A stretch of 64,000 nucleotides of DNA from contig JBAMDO010000575.1 of the NCBI GenBank assembly GCA_037074765.1, positions 558,001-622,000 on the forward strand. Reading direction: 5' to 3'. This document shows positions 1 through 24,521 of this stretch, piece by piece. Position 1 is the first letter of the stretch; every line of letters begins with the position of its first letter. Both the position numbers and the translations under genes were made by a program. The stretch comes from Mansonella perstans (lineage: Eukaryota; Nematoda; Chromadorea; Rhabditida; Onchocercidae). Under the pieces are notes generated by a model. That model worked only from the letters and a program-made list of their open reading frames with translations, was not told where the DNA came from and made no database searches.

Positions 1-52
1 TGTTTTATAAAAGAAAAACTTATTTCAAAATCTTAATCTTGCTTAATTGCAG

Positions 53-2123
53 AAATTTGGTGATAATTTTCATTCCGGAAAAATAAGAGTACGGTTTCCT
101 GAAGTCATTTGCTATTCTAAGGATGTAATCATCGAAACATTTGAAAATGGGCTATACATCAACAGATTAATTACAGAGGAACAGTTGGTAATGCATCACA
201 CTTACAGCTGACATATTTTTTATTCCGGAATGGATGTGCTCTCGTAAGAAGCTCAATACATTTGTTAACTGTAAATCACTGAATACAAACTGTTATCATT
301 TGTAGATGGAACAAAATGAATTGAAGAAGAAAGTTGCGCTCACTGGAGTTAGAGCACTGTTGAAAATGATTTTCGTGGATAATTTCGTACATGGTGATCT
401 TCATCCAGGCAACGTACTTTTAAGGTTTATTCTCACAGATTTACCTGGAAGAATTAGGAGTGAAATTCATATTTTTTTGCCTTTTACTAAATTAAACTCG
501 TAAAATTGTTTAGGCTTGATAGTCATGATCAGCAGTCGACCAAATGGTTTAATTCTTTTCGACCTTCAATTAACAGATTGGTTTGTTGAGCCTTTCGTTC
601 TCATATGTTTACTTTTTGCATTTATACAGCGAGGAGACCATCTGTGACGATGTTTCTTACCTCGGAATTATTCAATATTATAGTATTAGTATCCCCTGCA
701 TAAGACCCAAGTCATTTTCTCGATTTTATTGGAGTGCTTGCGTTTACAGTAGTTAATTTAAATATACTTATTTTCAGAAAGAAATACTAAAAAGTTTAAT
801 CAGTATGAATGATGATGTCCGGATTTCATACGATGATTACGGTCTTGATAAAGATGAGGAACCTACACTGGTCATATTGGATGCGGGTATTGCTATCGAA
901 GAAACACCACAAAATTTACAAAAACTTCGTCTTCTTTTCCGAGCCATAATCGACAAGAAAGTTAGTCAATCTACTTAATTTCGTTATTATAGAAAATTAA
1001 ATAGTATCTTTTTATTACAATATTTTTAATATTGCTCATGTTAAGGGCAATTATCCTATCATGGAAATCTTATTGTTTTTCTTATCAGCAAATACTACTA
1101 ATATGAATTATTATCCTACTTAGAAATGAAACAGTTCTAATCTTATTCATCTTGATGTAAAATGCAGAAAGCTTCATTTGTATTGTTGGACTTCGAAATG
1201 AAAAATATTAGCATATGCGAGCTTAAATAATTTAGATATATGATATATACAAATGATATATACAAATTGCAGGGTCGTGATGTCGGTGAATTATTGCTTT
1301 TACATTCCCCAAGACAGTATTGCAAAGATCCGGAAAAATTTTATGATGAGATGAATGAAATGATACAAATAGCGCGCTCCAAAAGCAATTTAAGAAATGT
1401 ACGCCGTTGTTAGTCTATCATCATAATAATAATGATTTTCTTAGTGAAGCTTGCCTGCAGATAGTATTGTGATCATATGATGGAAAAGGCCATGAATGAG
1501 TTTCGTGAACAAAGTTCCCCATTTTATATTTGAAGGGCTCATCCTACGGGTTGTTCAGATTTGCTTGATATCTGCCGGTTAATAAGCGATTATGTTTTCT
1601 CGACATATTTATGCGGATCGTTTACTCCATAATGATCTCTGATGAGGTTTTTGGTGTTCATTTAGAATTAGAGTAGGATGTTCTTTACTGTTTAATTGCA
1701 ATTATTAAAGATTGATGAGGTTGCCAATATGTTTTAAATTCTGAATTACGCAGGGTAATTGTTTTAAGTTATATGAATATATATAGCTTAATCGAATTTT
1801 TTCATTAATTAGCAATGACGCATTGCAGTAAGATTAGATGTAAGTAAATTTTTTGCATAAAGTAGAAAATTTTGCATTTCCATTTACAATAAAAGAAAAT
1901 CTCCAAGTTTTCTCAAAAAAAAATTGGATGTGATTTGCAGTTGAATATATCCGAAATGTTAAATGAATTATTTTCGATCGTAAGCCGTCATAAAGTTGCA
2001 CTTGATCCATCATTTACGACAGTGGTGCTAGCAGTCATAGTTTTGGAAGGTTTGGGACGTTCGTTAGACCCCGATTTGGATCTCTTTCATTGCGCTCGAC
2101 CATTTCTTTTTTCCATGATTTAA
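53..2123 (+). CDS. ADCK2: ADCK2-like ABC1/UbiB-family atypical kinase, C-terminal part (6 exons, 5' truncated by window)
   Basis: Exons read as 53-187, 306-424, 514-580, 778-960, 1273-1398 and 1941-2123; from the second junction on they join in phase. The catalytic loop is visible as HGDLHPGNVLL (exon 2) and the metal-binding motif as VILDAGIA (exon 4). The end, with VLEGLGRSLDPDLD followed by ARPFL, is the distinctive C-terminus of ADCK2 rather than COQ8/ADCK3. Family members are mitochondrial and linked to coenzyme Q and lipid metabolism; that role is family knowledge, not shown here. The N-terminal part with the KxGQ motif lies left of the window. Exon 3 carries a short hydrophilic insert (SHDQQSTKW) just after the catalytic loop, a place where family members vary. 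The next gene begins about 1.1 kb downstream on the same strand. Confidence 0.85.
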
Positions 2124-3256
2124 TTTGAGAATATCATTTTAAAATTTTTGTAATTTTTTCGTTGTGTTGAAAAGAACTTATCCAGTAATTTTAATTTATT
2201 TAATTAATTGTTGTAGTGTTGAAAGGTTCAGGATGTTAACAAGATCCTGATTTGGATTTCTTTTACTGATCTATTTTTGAAGGTTGATAATGAGAAGTGT
2301 TTAATCTAAACTGGTCAGGTAGATTGAATATTTAAATAGTTCTAGTTTTTTTTGCTGTTTTGCAAAGAATTGTTTCGTATTATGTTTTGTAAATAGAAAT
2401 TGCTCTTTTGTTTGTTTATTTCACACATTTTTGCTGATATCTATGATGAGTTGTCCAACAAATGGTTCAAATCCAGTACTTTTGTTTAACTTCATGATAA
2501 ATTATAAGATGGAGAGTATTACTTGTATTCGGAAGTTATAATATAGGAAATAAATAAAAATTATTTAAAAAAGAAATGTTTACTGATAAGATATGGATAT
2601 GTCTGCTGTGTTCTTAGCGTTCTATGATTGGAAAATTTTTTTTGATATTAAATTGTCACTTTAATATTATTAATAAAAAGGGAAGAAAAATGAAGAGAAC
2701 AAAAAAGAAAATGGGATATCGCATATATTACGATAATTCTTTATCAAATGGCCAAAAGCAATATTTCAGATGTGTTTGTTTAATTTATCAATTTTTTTTA
2801 AATTTTATTTTGCACTGAAATGCTTTGTAATTACTTTCAATTACTAATGCCATTGTATGTTGGTAAGTGATATGTTTGTTGGTGTTCTACTGTATTAATT
2901 CTATTTCATATAGTATTATTAAAAGTGACTAATTCAATTTTGAAATGTTTTATATTTCAAAGCGTATAAAATTTGCTGTTGCAGATTGTTGTCTTCTAAT
3001 TGTCATTTTGCCGATAAAAATAATTATATATAATTGTCACCTTTACTTTCGTCAGTAATTCGAAGAAGTAATATCTTTTATTGGTGATGTAAATACAACT
3101 GAAATTTAGTTTCAAGCAATTCGAGCTGTAATTTATTTCACATATTACTTGATTTCGTCAATTCAAAAATAATATACGACGAACTTAATTGTGCTTGTTT
3201 GCATAATTCCATTATGCATTATTATAGCAATTATTTGTTTTGCTTGCAATAAAGTG
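2124..3256. other. intergenic, AT-rich
   Basis: About 1.1 kb between the ADCK2-like stop and the TYW1-like start. No convincing coding exon seen. A polypyrimidine-plus-AG acceptor (GCTGTTGCAG) ends near 2985 and another (AATTTAG) near 3110; either could serve a 5' exon or spliced-leader addition of the next gene, but this cannot be decided by eye. Confidence 0.4.
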
Positions 3257-5166
3257 ATGCAAAAAAATCCAAGTCCTGGATTCCCTTTGGCTAATTTTAT
3301 ACGATCAGTGGAACATGATGATGTATTATTATATGTTACTGCAGCGGTTGGTATTTTTATGCCTGGCTGTGTATATATGTTTTACCAATATGCTCACAAA
3401 TTATACACCAATTATATTGAGGTAATGTTTACTTTTATTGACATATATAATGATGATACATTTACCGTACTTACTGCAATCTTTCTGTTTAGATATCCTT
3501 CATTTTTGCAATTCAATTAAAAGTACGATAAAAATTTATTGCTGTAATAAATTTCCAGAAGTATGAATTACAAAAACGAGAAGAGGAGTTGGAAAGTAAA
3601 ATGGTCACAATATTTTATGCCAAGGGACGAGAAAATGTTGAAAAATTGGCTTATCATGTCAGTGCAAATTTGGAATATGAAGGATTACCGGTAGTTAATT
3701 TAGCTAATATTGAAACGACGACTTTTATGAAATACAGGGTAAGTTCTAGATTTTCCATCATAATTACTACATTCCATTAAAGTTAGACTCTTAATTTATA
3801 AGTACCTTATAAGCAAAGTTAAGAATTACCTAGCACGAGAATATTGTATTCCAAAACTTCAGGATATTTTGATCTCGACAGTATGAAGAAATGAGATTAT
3901 TATTGCTGTCGTGTTATCATAGAAAAAAATCGGCAATGACAATAACTTCTATAATAATTAAAATTGTTCATTTTACAGGGTGTTGGTTTATTCCTGATTG
4001 ATTATTCATTTGATGGAAATGAGTCGGAGAGCATTGAATGGTTTTTGGAATTTTTAGAAGATCTGGCTTTTGATCAAAAAGACACTAATTTACCATGTCG
4101 ACAAATGCATTTCGCTGTTCTTGGTATTGGTGATCCACGCAGCAGTCACAAACAATATAATCGAGTTAGTTATTTTTGTTATTTTGATACATTTTTGTTT
4201 TCTTTTAACTTTTTTAAATCAGAAACTGTGTTTCCAGCCGATAATAAATTGCAGATAGCGAGAGCTTTGACAAGGCGATTAAATTCCATCGGGGCAGTTG
4301 CTCTTTATCCATTGTGTTATATTTGCAGCCATTCGAATGCGGGTAAACAATTTATTTAAAAAATTAACAATGCTGAAATAATGAAAGATTATGAACCAGA
4401 ACTGAGACTAGAAAATTTTTTTAAACTCCTCCTCTTTATAAATTTCATTCATACTTTTTTTTACTTTTACCATCATTCTTTTGTTATTTGTTGTCATATC
4501 TACTATTATTATTACTTGACATTTATTGGTATTATTAATGTTATGCAATGTTCAAACCTTGGTAAAATGCTCACTTAATTAGGATTAGAGATGCAAGTGA
4601 TGGCTTGGGCATTTCGTATAGCGAAATTGCTGGATAAGTATACGACAAGCACTACAAAATATTCACGAAGCTTTTGGTATTGCAACAGTGATAGTAGCAC
4701 TGATAAAAGTGATACTGATGATGACCAGCAGGAATTTCTTCCCGACCATCTGTAGGCTTTTCATGTTTATTCATTCCACTTATTGCTATAATTTTCCATA
4801 TGCATAGATTGAATATAGTTAAGAAACAAATTATTATCTATTTCCAAAAATTTCTGTATTATGGGAAAATAAATCTCCATCAAAAATTTGATCTTTTGAT
4901 GTATACTTTATTCATTTATTCAAAATGTGAACTTTATTCATTTACTCAAGAAAATAATTGTATAATAATAGCTTGAATTAAACAATTAACGAGTAAGATT
5001 GATTATAACTAATCACATATTTAATTGTTATTTATGCATTCATGGAATACAATTAATAGAATTAATTCCTATCTTTTTTTGCCATTCATTTATTTGATAT
5101 TTGTACTTGAATTCTTTCAGGAATTATATGTATGAATCAGAAGATGATGCTGATGAAGGTGATTAA
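3257..5166 (+). CDS. stand-alone TYW1 N-terminal (flavodoxin-like) domain protein, membrane-anchored, no radical-SAM domain (6 exons, about 277 aa)
   Basis: Exons 3257-3421, 3559-3738, 3979-4164, 4255-4342, 4583-4751 and 5121-5166 join in phase to 277 aa. The predicted protein has one N-terminal membrane span (around VLLYVTAAVGIFMPGCVYMF), then the flavodoxin fold in TYW1 order: strand VTIFYAKGREN, SESIEWFLEFLEDLAF, HFAVLGIGDP, and MQVMAWAFRIAKLL, ending in an acidic Ser/Asp tail. Human TYW1 has the same order (membrane span, IFYGSQTGTA, SAEWFCKWLEE, YAVFGLG, acidic linker) followed by a radical-SAM domain that makes the wybutosine tricycle. Here a stop follows the acidic tail, and no CxxxCxxC exon is seen before clathrin 4 kb away. 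The FMN phosphate loop (SQTGT in TYW1) reads AKGRE, so flavin binding is doubtful. The last exon is uncertain because exon 5 also reads straight into TAG at 4753. The start is the first in-frame ATG; an open stretch upstream adds hydrophobic residues. Confidence 0.6.
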
Positions 5167-6073
5167 AGGATTTCTTCGAAAAAAAAAATTCACATATTTA
5201 CATAGGTAAATATAAAAATGTAAGAGGATGGATGATTGTTTGGTACATGAAGAATTGCTGGCTGTAAAATGACCGGTGTTGATATTGATATTCAAGTCTT
5301 TCATGCATATATTGTCATATGTTTATCATTGTCATCAATTTTTTAAAATTTTTGTAACATTTTCTATCCATTGAGAAAAACCAAAGCTTATCGATCTCTC
5401 TAATTAATTCTAAAAAATTAATTATTTCTTTAGCATTTTAATTGTCATGTAATAATTATTGTTATTATTGTTTTATATCGTATTTGATGATATATGATGA
5501 TAATCAGATTATCCTGGAAACAATAAGTATCAGTGTGTGCTCTGATTTCACAACCTGGATTATATTTATATCTGCCATTAAACAATAAGATACACTCGTT
5601 TTGTTCCCTTATTTTCTTTACAATCATATAAAAAAAAATGAAAAAGGAGAAGAGTTACTATTTATATCATGATTACTTCGTCGTACCCAATGATCAGGTC
5701 GATTCTTTTATTGTCAAATAATTTTCTAGTTTTTGCATAAATTATTGGACAACTTTTTTTTTTTCCTTTTCTTTAAAAAAAAATGTCAGTGTTAACTACT
5801 TTAATTACTAACTTAATTAACCACTTTAGTTGCCTGTTAACTATTTTAATTACTAAATTACTACTTTACCTGATGTCACATGTATAAAGAGAGATATTAG
5901 TGTTAACAAAAGTATCACCATAAGGATAGTTACTGTCAGTCGAAAAAATAAATATCCATGAAATTTTTCATGTACATCTAAACTTAGCTTATTATATGGA
6001 ATTAGTAATTTCAATTAGTTAAATTTTAAGTTTAGAGCATACAACAAATTATATATATATATATATGTATAGG

Positions 6074-6421
6074 TTATTAGGCTTACCGAAGACTATTAAG
6101 GGGTGACCATTATCATTTGGCTATGATGTCTGATTGAAGCCTGGCTTGTGCGTAATGATTTTTATGGCTTAGCCGATGCAAAACATCCATGCAGAAGAAT
6201 AAATTCGTTGAATCACAATTCTGCCAGACGTATAATTAGATTCACTGACCTAATATATTTATATAAGTTATTAGGCTTGCCTAAAATTATTGAGGGATGA
6301 CAGTACTATCTGCCTATGATGTTTGGCTGAGGCCTAACATGTGCGTAAAAGGCTTGACCAATGCAAACATTCATGCAAAAGAATAAATTTGTTAAATCAC
6401 AATTATGTCGGACGTAATAGT
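6074..6421. repeat. diverged tandem duplication, unit about 194 bp
   Basis: Copy 1 starts at 6074 (TTATTAGGCTTACC) and copy 2 at 6268 (TTATTAGGCTTGCC). Both continue through matching blocks: GATG then TTGGCT/TGGCTGA, GTGCGTAA, GCAAACAT then CATGCA, AGAATAAATT then GTT, AATCACAATT, and GACGTA at the end. The copies are roughly 75-80% alike by eye, with small indels. No coding potential. Confidence 0.7.
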
Positions 6422-6585
6422 CTGCGTCATCACTATAGATACGAGCTTATACATGAAGAGTGTCGAGACAGAAAGGCATTTGAGAAGGACAGTGAGAAAG
6501 GGAGAGAAAAGAGAAAGAAAGGAAAATGTTGGCAAGGTGTGGATTAAATGACTGAAATGGGTGTGCATTTTGAAGGACGTTGACT

Positions 6586-6648
6586 ACACGCACACACGCA
6601 CACACACACACACACACACGCACACACACACACACACATACACACACA
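6586..6648. repeat. (CA)n microsatellite with CG interruptions
   Basis: Imperfect CA run of about 63 bp broken by CACG and CATA units. Open frames across it are artefacts of the repeat. Confidence 0.95.
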
Positions 6649-6799
6649 GTACTACAATGCTGCAAACGTTGCTTAGTTGTGTCCTTTTTGGATTCGTTAC
6701 TGTCACTGAAACTTTTTGCGTATTTCACGTTATCAAACGTTGTTTCAATCACGTACTGCACACCACCTGTACACGTTGGTTCATTTGTTCATGATAATC

Positions 6800-6872
6800 G
6801 ATGATATTTGACGTGAATGTTACGGAATCAGTATTCGGTGATATTTGATGTGAATATTACGGAATAAGTAAT
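6800..6872. repeat. 37-bp tandem duplication
   Basis: GATGATATTTGACGTGAATG at 6800 is repeated as GGTGATATTTGATGTGAATA at 6837. Each is followed by TTACGGAAT and AGTA. Confidence 0.75.
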
Positions 6873-7514
6873 ATCGAATTTAAATGCATCCGTTCTCTTA
6901 TTTCGTTTATTTGTTTGTTTATCTTAAGATTAATTGTCATAATGGAAACTTCTGAAGGCTTCCGTACATTTACAAGCGCAATAAGTAAGCGCATTATGAT
7001 TTTCATATGGCAATTATTGACGTATTAGACGTATGGCCAAAAAAAAAATGGCCATTTCGTTTTTTTGTGGAAAGTTAAGAAAGTTTTTTGAGCATCACAA
7101 TTATTGAATGTAATCAATTTTTGATGCTTGAAAATGCTATGAAGAAATTCGATACTTAGTTGAAGATACATTGAGAGGCGGTAATGCCTACTGCATTTTT
7201 TTTGTTCTCTCACTTGGGATTCATCCTGTCTCTTCAAAATTTCATTCCTTATTTTTCATTTTAATCGTTTATTGTATTGAAGTTTGATCAAATAGAATTG
7301 ATTAATGTGCAAGAAAATAAATTCTTTATTTTCCGTTGATTTATTTTAAAAAGATTGAAATCATTGAATGAAATTTTCAAGATCTTATTGATATTAATTG
7401 CAATCAATAACGATTGTTATTTTTTATGCCATAAAAGTTTTAAAACACTTTTAAAATGCAATTCACCGATTACTTATTTCGGTCAAAGCAATTAAATATC
7501 ATGTTGTTGTTAAT

Positions 7515-7518
<4 letters not shown>

Positions 7519-7601
<83 letters not shown>
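7519..7601. repeat. (TG)n microsatellite, about 41 units
   Basis: Uninterrupted TG dinucleotide run of about 83 bp. It is probably length-polymorphic. Confidence 0.97.
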
Positions 7602-7603
<2 letters not shown>

Positions 7604-8317
7604 ATAAATGTCTCATAATGTAATCATTATTGAAGAATGATATTGCACTGATTTTATCGATATATCTATTTGCAGTTCCATTAACATGTTATATCATCGT
7701 TAACAAAGATATCACTACTGATTTGCTTCCCTTTGTTCCAGTAAAGAATGTTTGATAAAAGAATTGATAAGAATTTAATACTTTTTTCTTTTTCGATTTA
7801 AATGGTAATATTCTCAACATATATTTGCCATTACTTTTGTAGTTGAATGTCACATAAATTAATATTAATGTTGCTTCTTTTCTCTTTTTCCTTTTGTTTA
7901 GTTAGAACTGATAAATGATTCATAGCTGTATAAGTTGTGAATTGGAGCTTAAAGAAGCCATATTTGAAGTTATCAGTAGCTGAATGCACTTCGTTAAAAA
8001 AACTCCTTTATTAGTGGATTAACGGGAAAGACATTGTTGAATTTTTCAAGTTTTCCAATACTTTTTTCCATAGGAAGTAATTTGAAATTAATTTCAAACT
8101 GAAATAGACTAATCTATAGAATCGACTATGGTTTCAAATAGTTTAGATTTCATCAAAAGCTTTGATGTTAATTGTTTATATGCTTTTGGAAAAGAAAATT
8201 CCCCATGGGAAAGTAATGCGATAAATTATAGGACGATATTTCTGGATGAAGAAGTATTTCTTCGCAAAATTTTCGATTCATTTGTCAGAAACGGTGACGG
8301 AAACGAGTATACCCTTT

Positions 8318-8318
<1 letters not shown>

Positions 8319-8353
<35 letters not shown>

Positions 8354-8354
8354 T
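8319..8354. repeat. (TA)n microsatellite
   Basis: About 36 bp of alternating TA with one C interruption. Confidence 0.95.
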
Positions 8355-9338
8355 GAAACTTTAGAAATAATTATCATTGAATGACAGTCATATTTTGTTC
8401 CAGTCGATGAATTAGTCAACTGAATGAATTCAACTAACTTCTTCCACTTTGTTAATTGTGAGAATATAATTGAATGGCATTGATGAATCATCGTCTTTAA
8501 AAATAACTAGTTGTGGTATGTGGGAAACTGTTTCATTTTTACATGTTCTTCACGGATAGTAATGCTAGATTGTATTGATGAATGCAGTAAAATGCAAATT
8601 GAAATTTTAAATTAAAATGGTTGCTAAAGGTATGAACGAAATATATAGCCCGTAGAGTACTAACCGTTAATCTAACCGTTAATCTCCAAGGTTTCTTTGA
8701 AGTGTACCTATCTCTGAGTATGCCATTTTGATCCTTGCGCATTAGAAGTTGGATGATAAATGCCTTAGAAGATTATATGAAATACTTTGTTGATATCATT
8801 TATCCTCAACTGGTGATTAGCAATTGTGATTCTGTTCACTGTATTGAATGCTCTATACTCTATTAATTACCATATCTTAACTTTAAAATATGAATGTTAA
8901 TGTAGAAAAAAATAAATGAATGAAATCGATATATAAGTTGTAGAGTAGATGATAATTTATTTAAACATGCTTCATCACTACAGTAGATTGCTAAATTCTT
9001 TGTAAAATTACCAATAATCAAATAAAATTTGCGAATTATAGAATAATAACAATTCCTGTCTAATTATTCGTAATTAATATTTATGTTGCATTGCTTTTTC
9101 ATGTTTTTTCTTCGTCATAATTAACTCATATTTTGATATTAATAATATGTTACGATTAGGGACTGATAAATTTGAAACGCGTTTTTGATTTTTTTCTTTT
9201 TTATGATATTTGCTTTTCTTTGCTTCGAATTATTTCCCTAATAACTTTCAATCATTAATTACACCAAAAAACGTGAAATTTCAGTTTGCTTGGTGTACAT
9301 TGTACTTTTATCCTACCATCACCTTCCAACCAACAACG

Positions 9339-20809
<11,471 letters not shown>

Positions 20810-23102
20810 TTACTGATATTCCGCTTTCAGACGTAGATTAATTCGTTTCTTTGCTGTGAGATCGATTTTGTAACGAGCATCAGATATTGTTAAAAGGCTA
20901 TTTTATTTACTTTTTATTGATTATTCCTTGTTATGATTATATTTTAAAAAGGGATGCGAGAATGTTAGTTTTTAAAGTTAATTCTGGTGTTTCGCAGAAA
21001 GATTCAAAAATAGGTTTTCAAGTAACAGAGTTTCGAAGTAATTCCGAATTTCTTGTTTTATTGCTATCCTTCAACATCAAAATAAAGTAGTATTTGGAAA
21101 TTTTGGAAATCACATATAAATGACGAAGCAATGAGGTGGAAATGCTTACTTCATTTCTTTTTCGATTTTTTCCTGTATAGGGAAAAACCCATATAGGATT
21201 AGCATGTGTTAAAATTGTGATCATTTATTTCTTTTTTTTACATTTCATCTTGTTTGTATTATACAGTACACCACTTATTAGTGATAAGCGCTGTGTTACT
21301 TTGAACATCAAAATCTAAATACATATATATCTGTTTCGTATTCATTCACAGTGCCCTATTATTTTATGTAAAACTAATGTCGATGTACTGTTTTGTTCGT
21401 TTATCTTTCTTTTCTGCGTCACAATAAAAATTTCCCATTGAATTTTTTGTAGACAACAATGAACAGAGTATTTTAAAAGAATTTTTGATTACTCACTCTC
21501 TCTCCCTCTCTCTTCCTCATCCTCTCATTCCTACAATGTCAATATATTATATTGTAAAAGAAAAAAAAAAGAATTCCTATATTGTTGTGGAAGTTAATAA
21601 GCAAGATGTATACTGGAACTTTTCAAGATCGTTTGAGCAGAGAGAGGAAATAGTGGTTTTTGATAAGTGAAACTAAAGTGAAGGGAAATGGGTAACTTTG
21701 GGAGAGGATTTTTAATTATGTTTAAAGCTTGAACGGAAAAAGTTTATTCAAGTTTCCCTAGAAGGGAGAAAGTTGACAAAAAGTATAAGAGATAGTTTTA
21801 ATGCCACTTCAAAATTTGTTAATTAAAGTTGTAAGCAGATTTAATCATAATTCAAGCTGATATAGTAGATGATGTGAGGAAGGTAAACGATAGCTTGAAT
21901 TGAGATTAAATTTACTTGCCCTCTTTCTTAAACAAATCGGATGGATGAACTGGAAATAGCATGATATATGCTGCAATCGGAAGGTAAATTTCAGGAGTAA
22001 ATTACTTTTTTTCCTAAATGCATCACATTCTTTTATTGAAAGTTCAAATTTCATGAAATCGAAAATTCTTAGCATGAAAGAAACACAACGAGAAAAAATT
22101 AAACTAAAAGTAAATATTCTCTTTAATGGTCGCCTTCCTGAACTGTCTACATATCTAATTTTCTCTCAGGATAAACATTGTCTTTACGTACCATTTGATA
22201 TTGCTTTCAAATTTGTTTACAAAGCCGAAATCTTTCGCTGTGATTAAACAATGATTTCATTCACTGCTGTTTAGGTATTTCTCAACCCAAATTCATTATT
22301 ATCTAAATATATCCTATTAACCTTTACCTATTAACGAACAATATAAGGTAAATAATAATTAGTATACACAGTAAAAGATATGTTATAATTGAAAGTTTAT
22401 AGTTTCAGCAGTAACCTGAAACTACGATAGAAACCTTTTCTATCTAGTATTAATTATCATCAATGTTTGATTAACTAATTGATTGAATCGATTAATGACG
22501 GACTGTTTACATAGTTCGGCAATTCTCATCGCTTTATGGAATATTGTGAGTTTTAAATCTTCATCAAATAATCTGTTAAATCGTTGTTCTATTTCAACTA
22601 GATCGATTTAATAACAGTTATTGCTAATGAAATGATATAGTTTTTATGTAATGAGAAATAAGATTATAAATATTCCATTGTAATAAAGTGCCAATAAAAT
22701 TTATTCCATTTTTTAAATTATGGTATTTGTCAACTATAGCTCTATCAAGAAGTCATAGAAAAGAAACGTACTTTGAAAAATGATTTACTGTTCAGATCTA
22801 TTCCATTCTTCAAATTGTCATATTTGCATGGCAAACAAAATATGTTAAAAATCGACAATGGGAATTCGAAAATCGACAAATTCCTATCGATGGAAGGCAT
22901 GTTTTCAAAATTTCAAACTTTTTTCGACTTCTTTATCAAATATTCTGTTTTCTTTATTCTTACTGAAATACGTAGAAAAGCTTCCTTCCAAGTACTAATG
23001 CTAGTCATAGAGTGCTATGAAATAATGGTGAGATGATTTCTACTTGCCCAATCTTTCCTAGAAATATCTGTATAAGTTGAGGTTAATTGTGCCTTATTTC
23101 AG
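20810..23102. other. intergenic, 3' flank of clathrin and upstream of a membrane-protein gene
   Basis: AATAAA-type signals lie near 21081 and 21424, plausible 3' ends for clathrin. A pyrimidine-rich tract (CTCTCTCCCTCTCTC) lies near 21490. An open stretch at 22773-23036 includes a hydrophobic patch but does not join in phase to the next exon, so no 5' exon of the downstream gene can be assigned. Confidence 0.4.
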
Positions 23103-24521
23103 TGGTTTTCAAGCTCGCTTTCCCGGATTGCGTGGTATTTTGACAGAAAATCCAGAAAGACGTCGTATAAATGGTTAATTTTTTTTTGCACAAAATATAT
23201 GAAAGACAATTAATTGCATTTTTGTTTCCTCTTTTAATACCCAATTAATGAGTTTTTTTGACATTGTTTAGGAATTTTTTTTTTTGTTAGACGTTAACAT
23301 TTTTTGTTTGACTTTTGACTTTCACTCCTAGTGCATTTTGGATTGTGAAGTCAAATTTGGAAAATTAAAATGAAATTTAGCTGCAAATAAGATATGCTTT
23401 GTACTTTTACTAATTAACATTCATTCTTGTTTCTTCTTAATTAATTGGGGATGAAAAGAGTAATGGTAACAAAGATTTATTATATTTTGTAATATTTCAG
23501 CATTATTTGCAATTGCAATTACATCGTTAATTGTGGCTTTGTTGCATTTAATTCTCTCAGTTATGCTGTTCTATGGAATTATTACGGTGCGTATTTAAAA
23601 TCATTCAAGTATTTAAAATTTCAAGTTTTTTTTCAAAAAAAATTTTAATATAGCAGTTTGAATATACGAATTTTTTTTAGTAAAGAACAAGAAAATCAAG
23701 TCATTCTTTTTTGTTGATTTTGAACTTTAAATATTCATTTAAACTTTAAATATTCAATGCTATTCCTAGGAATCGCTGAGAAAATTCATTAAGCAAGCCA
23801 AGTTGATTCATTCAAGTCAAGAATGATTCATTACAGTGAAATGTTGTTAAATTTTCAGCTAATATGTAGAAGTGCAAAAATATGATGGTAATGAATATTC
23901 TTTTAAAAATATTTCATCGCTTTCAGAAGCGAATCAGTTTCATATGGCCATGGTTCTTCATCGCATTACCTCAAATTATCTTATCAACAACTTATTCAGT
24001 GATCTGGTGGTCCGGTGATATATTTGACACACAATTGATCATGTCTGTGACCGAATTTATCCTTTCCATAGCAATCAATGTAAGTATCATTAGAAAATCA
24101 AAAAAGATTTCTAAAAAAGAAAAATTATTTAAGGAGTATTGATTTTTATTACCAAAGAAGGCAAAAATTTTGTACTTCAATTTACATTTCTCATTTTCTT
24201 CCGTTCAAAGAATTGTGCTCGCTTGTCATTTAGCAAAGATATAGCCTCTGATTAGTAATAAGTAATTATGTTTACGGTAATAAGCAATAAATAAGAATGA
24301 AAGTAAGTTTATATTAATGAAAAGTATTGCAGAGTATGTGTTTTGTAATTGTTTTATTGTTCTTTATTCGTATTAAAAGAAATATGAAATCAAACAACCT
24401 TTTGGAAAATGTGGTTTATTGCAAAGATTCATTCGCAGATATAGCTGGTAACAAAATACCTCAGTGGAAAAATGATTGGAACATGAAACGATGCAAGAAA
24501 TTTACTTCGCGAAAGAGGTAG
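23103..24521 (+). CDS. unrecognised multi-span membrane protein (4 exons seen; 5' end not found)
   Basis: Exons 23103-23173, 23501-23586, 23927-24079 and 24334-24521 join in phase. The product begins with a basic segment (RFPGLRGILTENPERRRIN). Three hydrophobic spans follow: ALFAIAITSLIVALLHLILS with VMLFYGIIT; FIWPWFFIALPQIILSTTYS; and a stretch around MCFVIVLLFFIRIKRNMKSN. A moderately hydrophobic segment (QLIMSVTEFILSIAIN) makes four spans possible. A basic tail (MKRCKKFTSRKR) ends at TAG. The layout resembles small nematode tetraspan-like proteins, but the family was not recognised. The first coding exon and start codon are upstream and unresolved. The TAG could be replaced by a donor (AAAGAG/GTAGAT) leading to a further exon. 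Confidence 0.55.

Larger units (their letters stand above)
5167..9338. other. 4.2-kb intergenic region with microsatellites and tandem repeats
   Basis: No coding exon recognised on either strand. It holds the repeats listed separately (194-bp and 37-bp tandem duplications, CA, TG and TA microsatellites) and poly-T runs. The right end is the promoter side of clathrin heavy chain; GAAATTTCAG ending at 9284, 55 bp before its ATG, looks like a splice or spliced-leader acceptor. Confidence 0.5.

Noticed and set aside
2464..2474. GGTTCAAATCC, identical to a tRNA B-box
   Set aside because: No A-box at the right distance upstream and no cloverleaf arms can be folded around it.
3173..3256. Hydrophobic extension (CIIPLCIIIAIICFAC) upstream of the TYW1-like start
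   Set aside because: Open in frame but has no ATG and no clear acceptor; it may be part of an unseen 5' exon, so it was not included.
6447..6804. Several overlapping open frames over the CA repeat
   Set aside because: Products are His-Thr or Cys-Val dipeptide runs created by the microsatellite.
22773..23036. 87-codon open frame with a hydrophobic patch, possible 5' exon of the membrane-protein gene
   Set aside because: None of its donor-like sites joins in phase with the exon starting at 23103.
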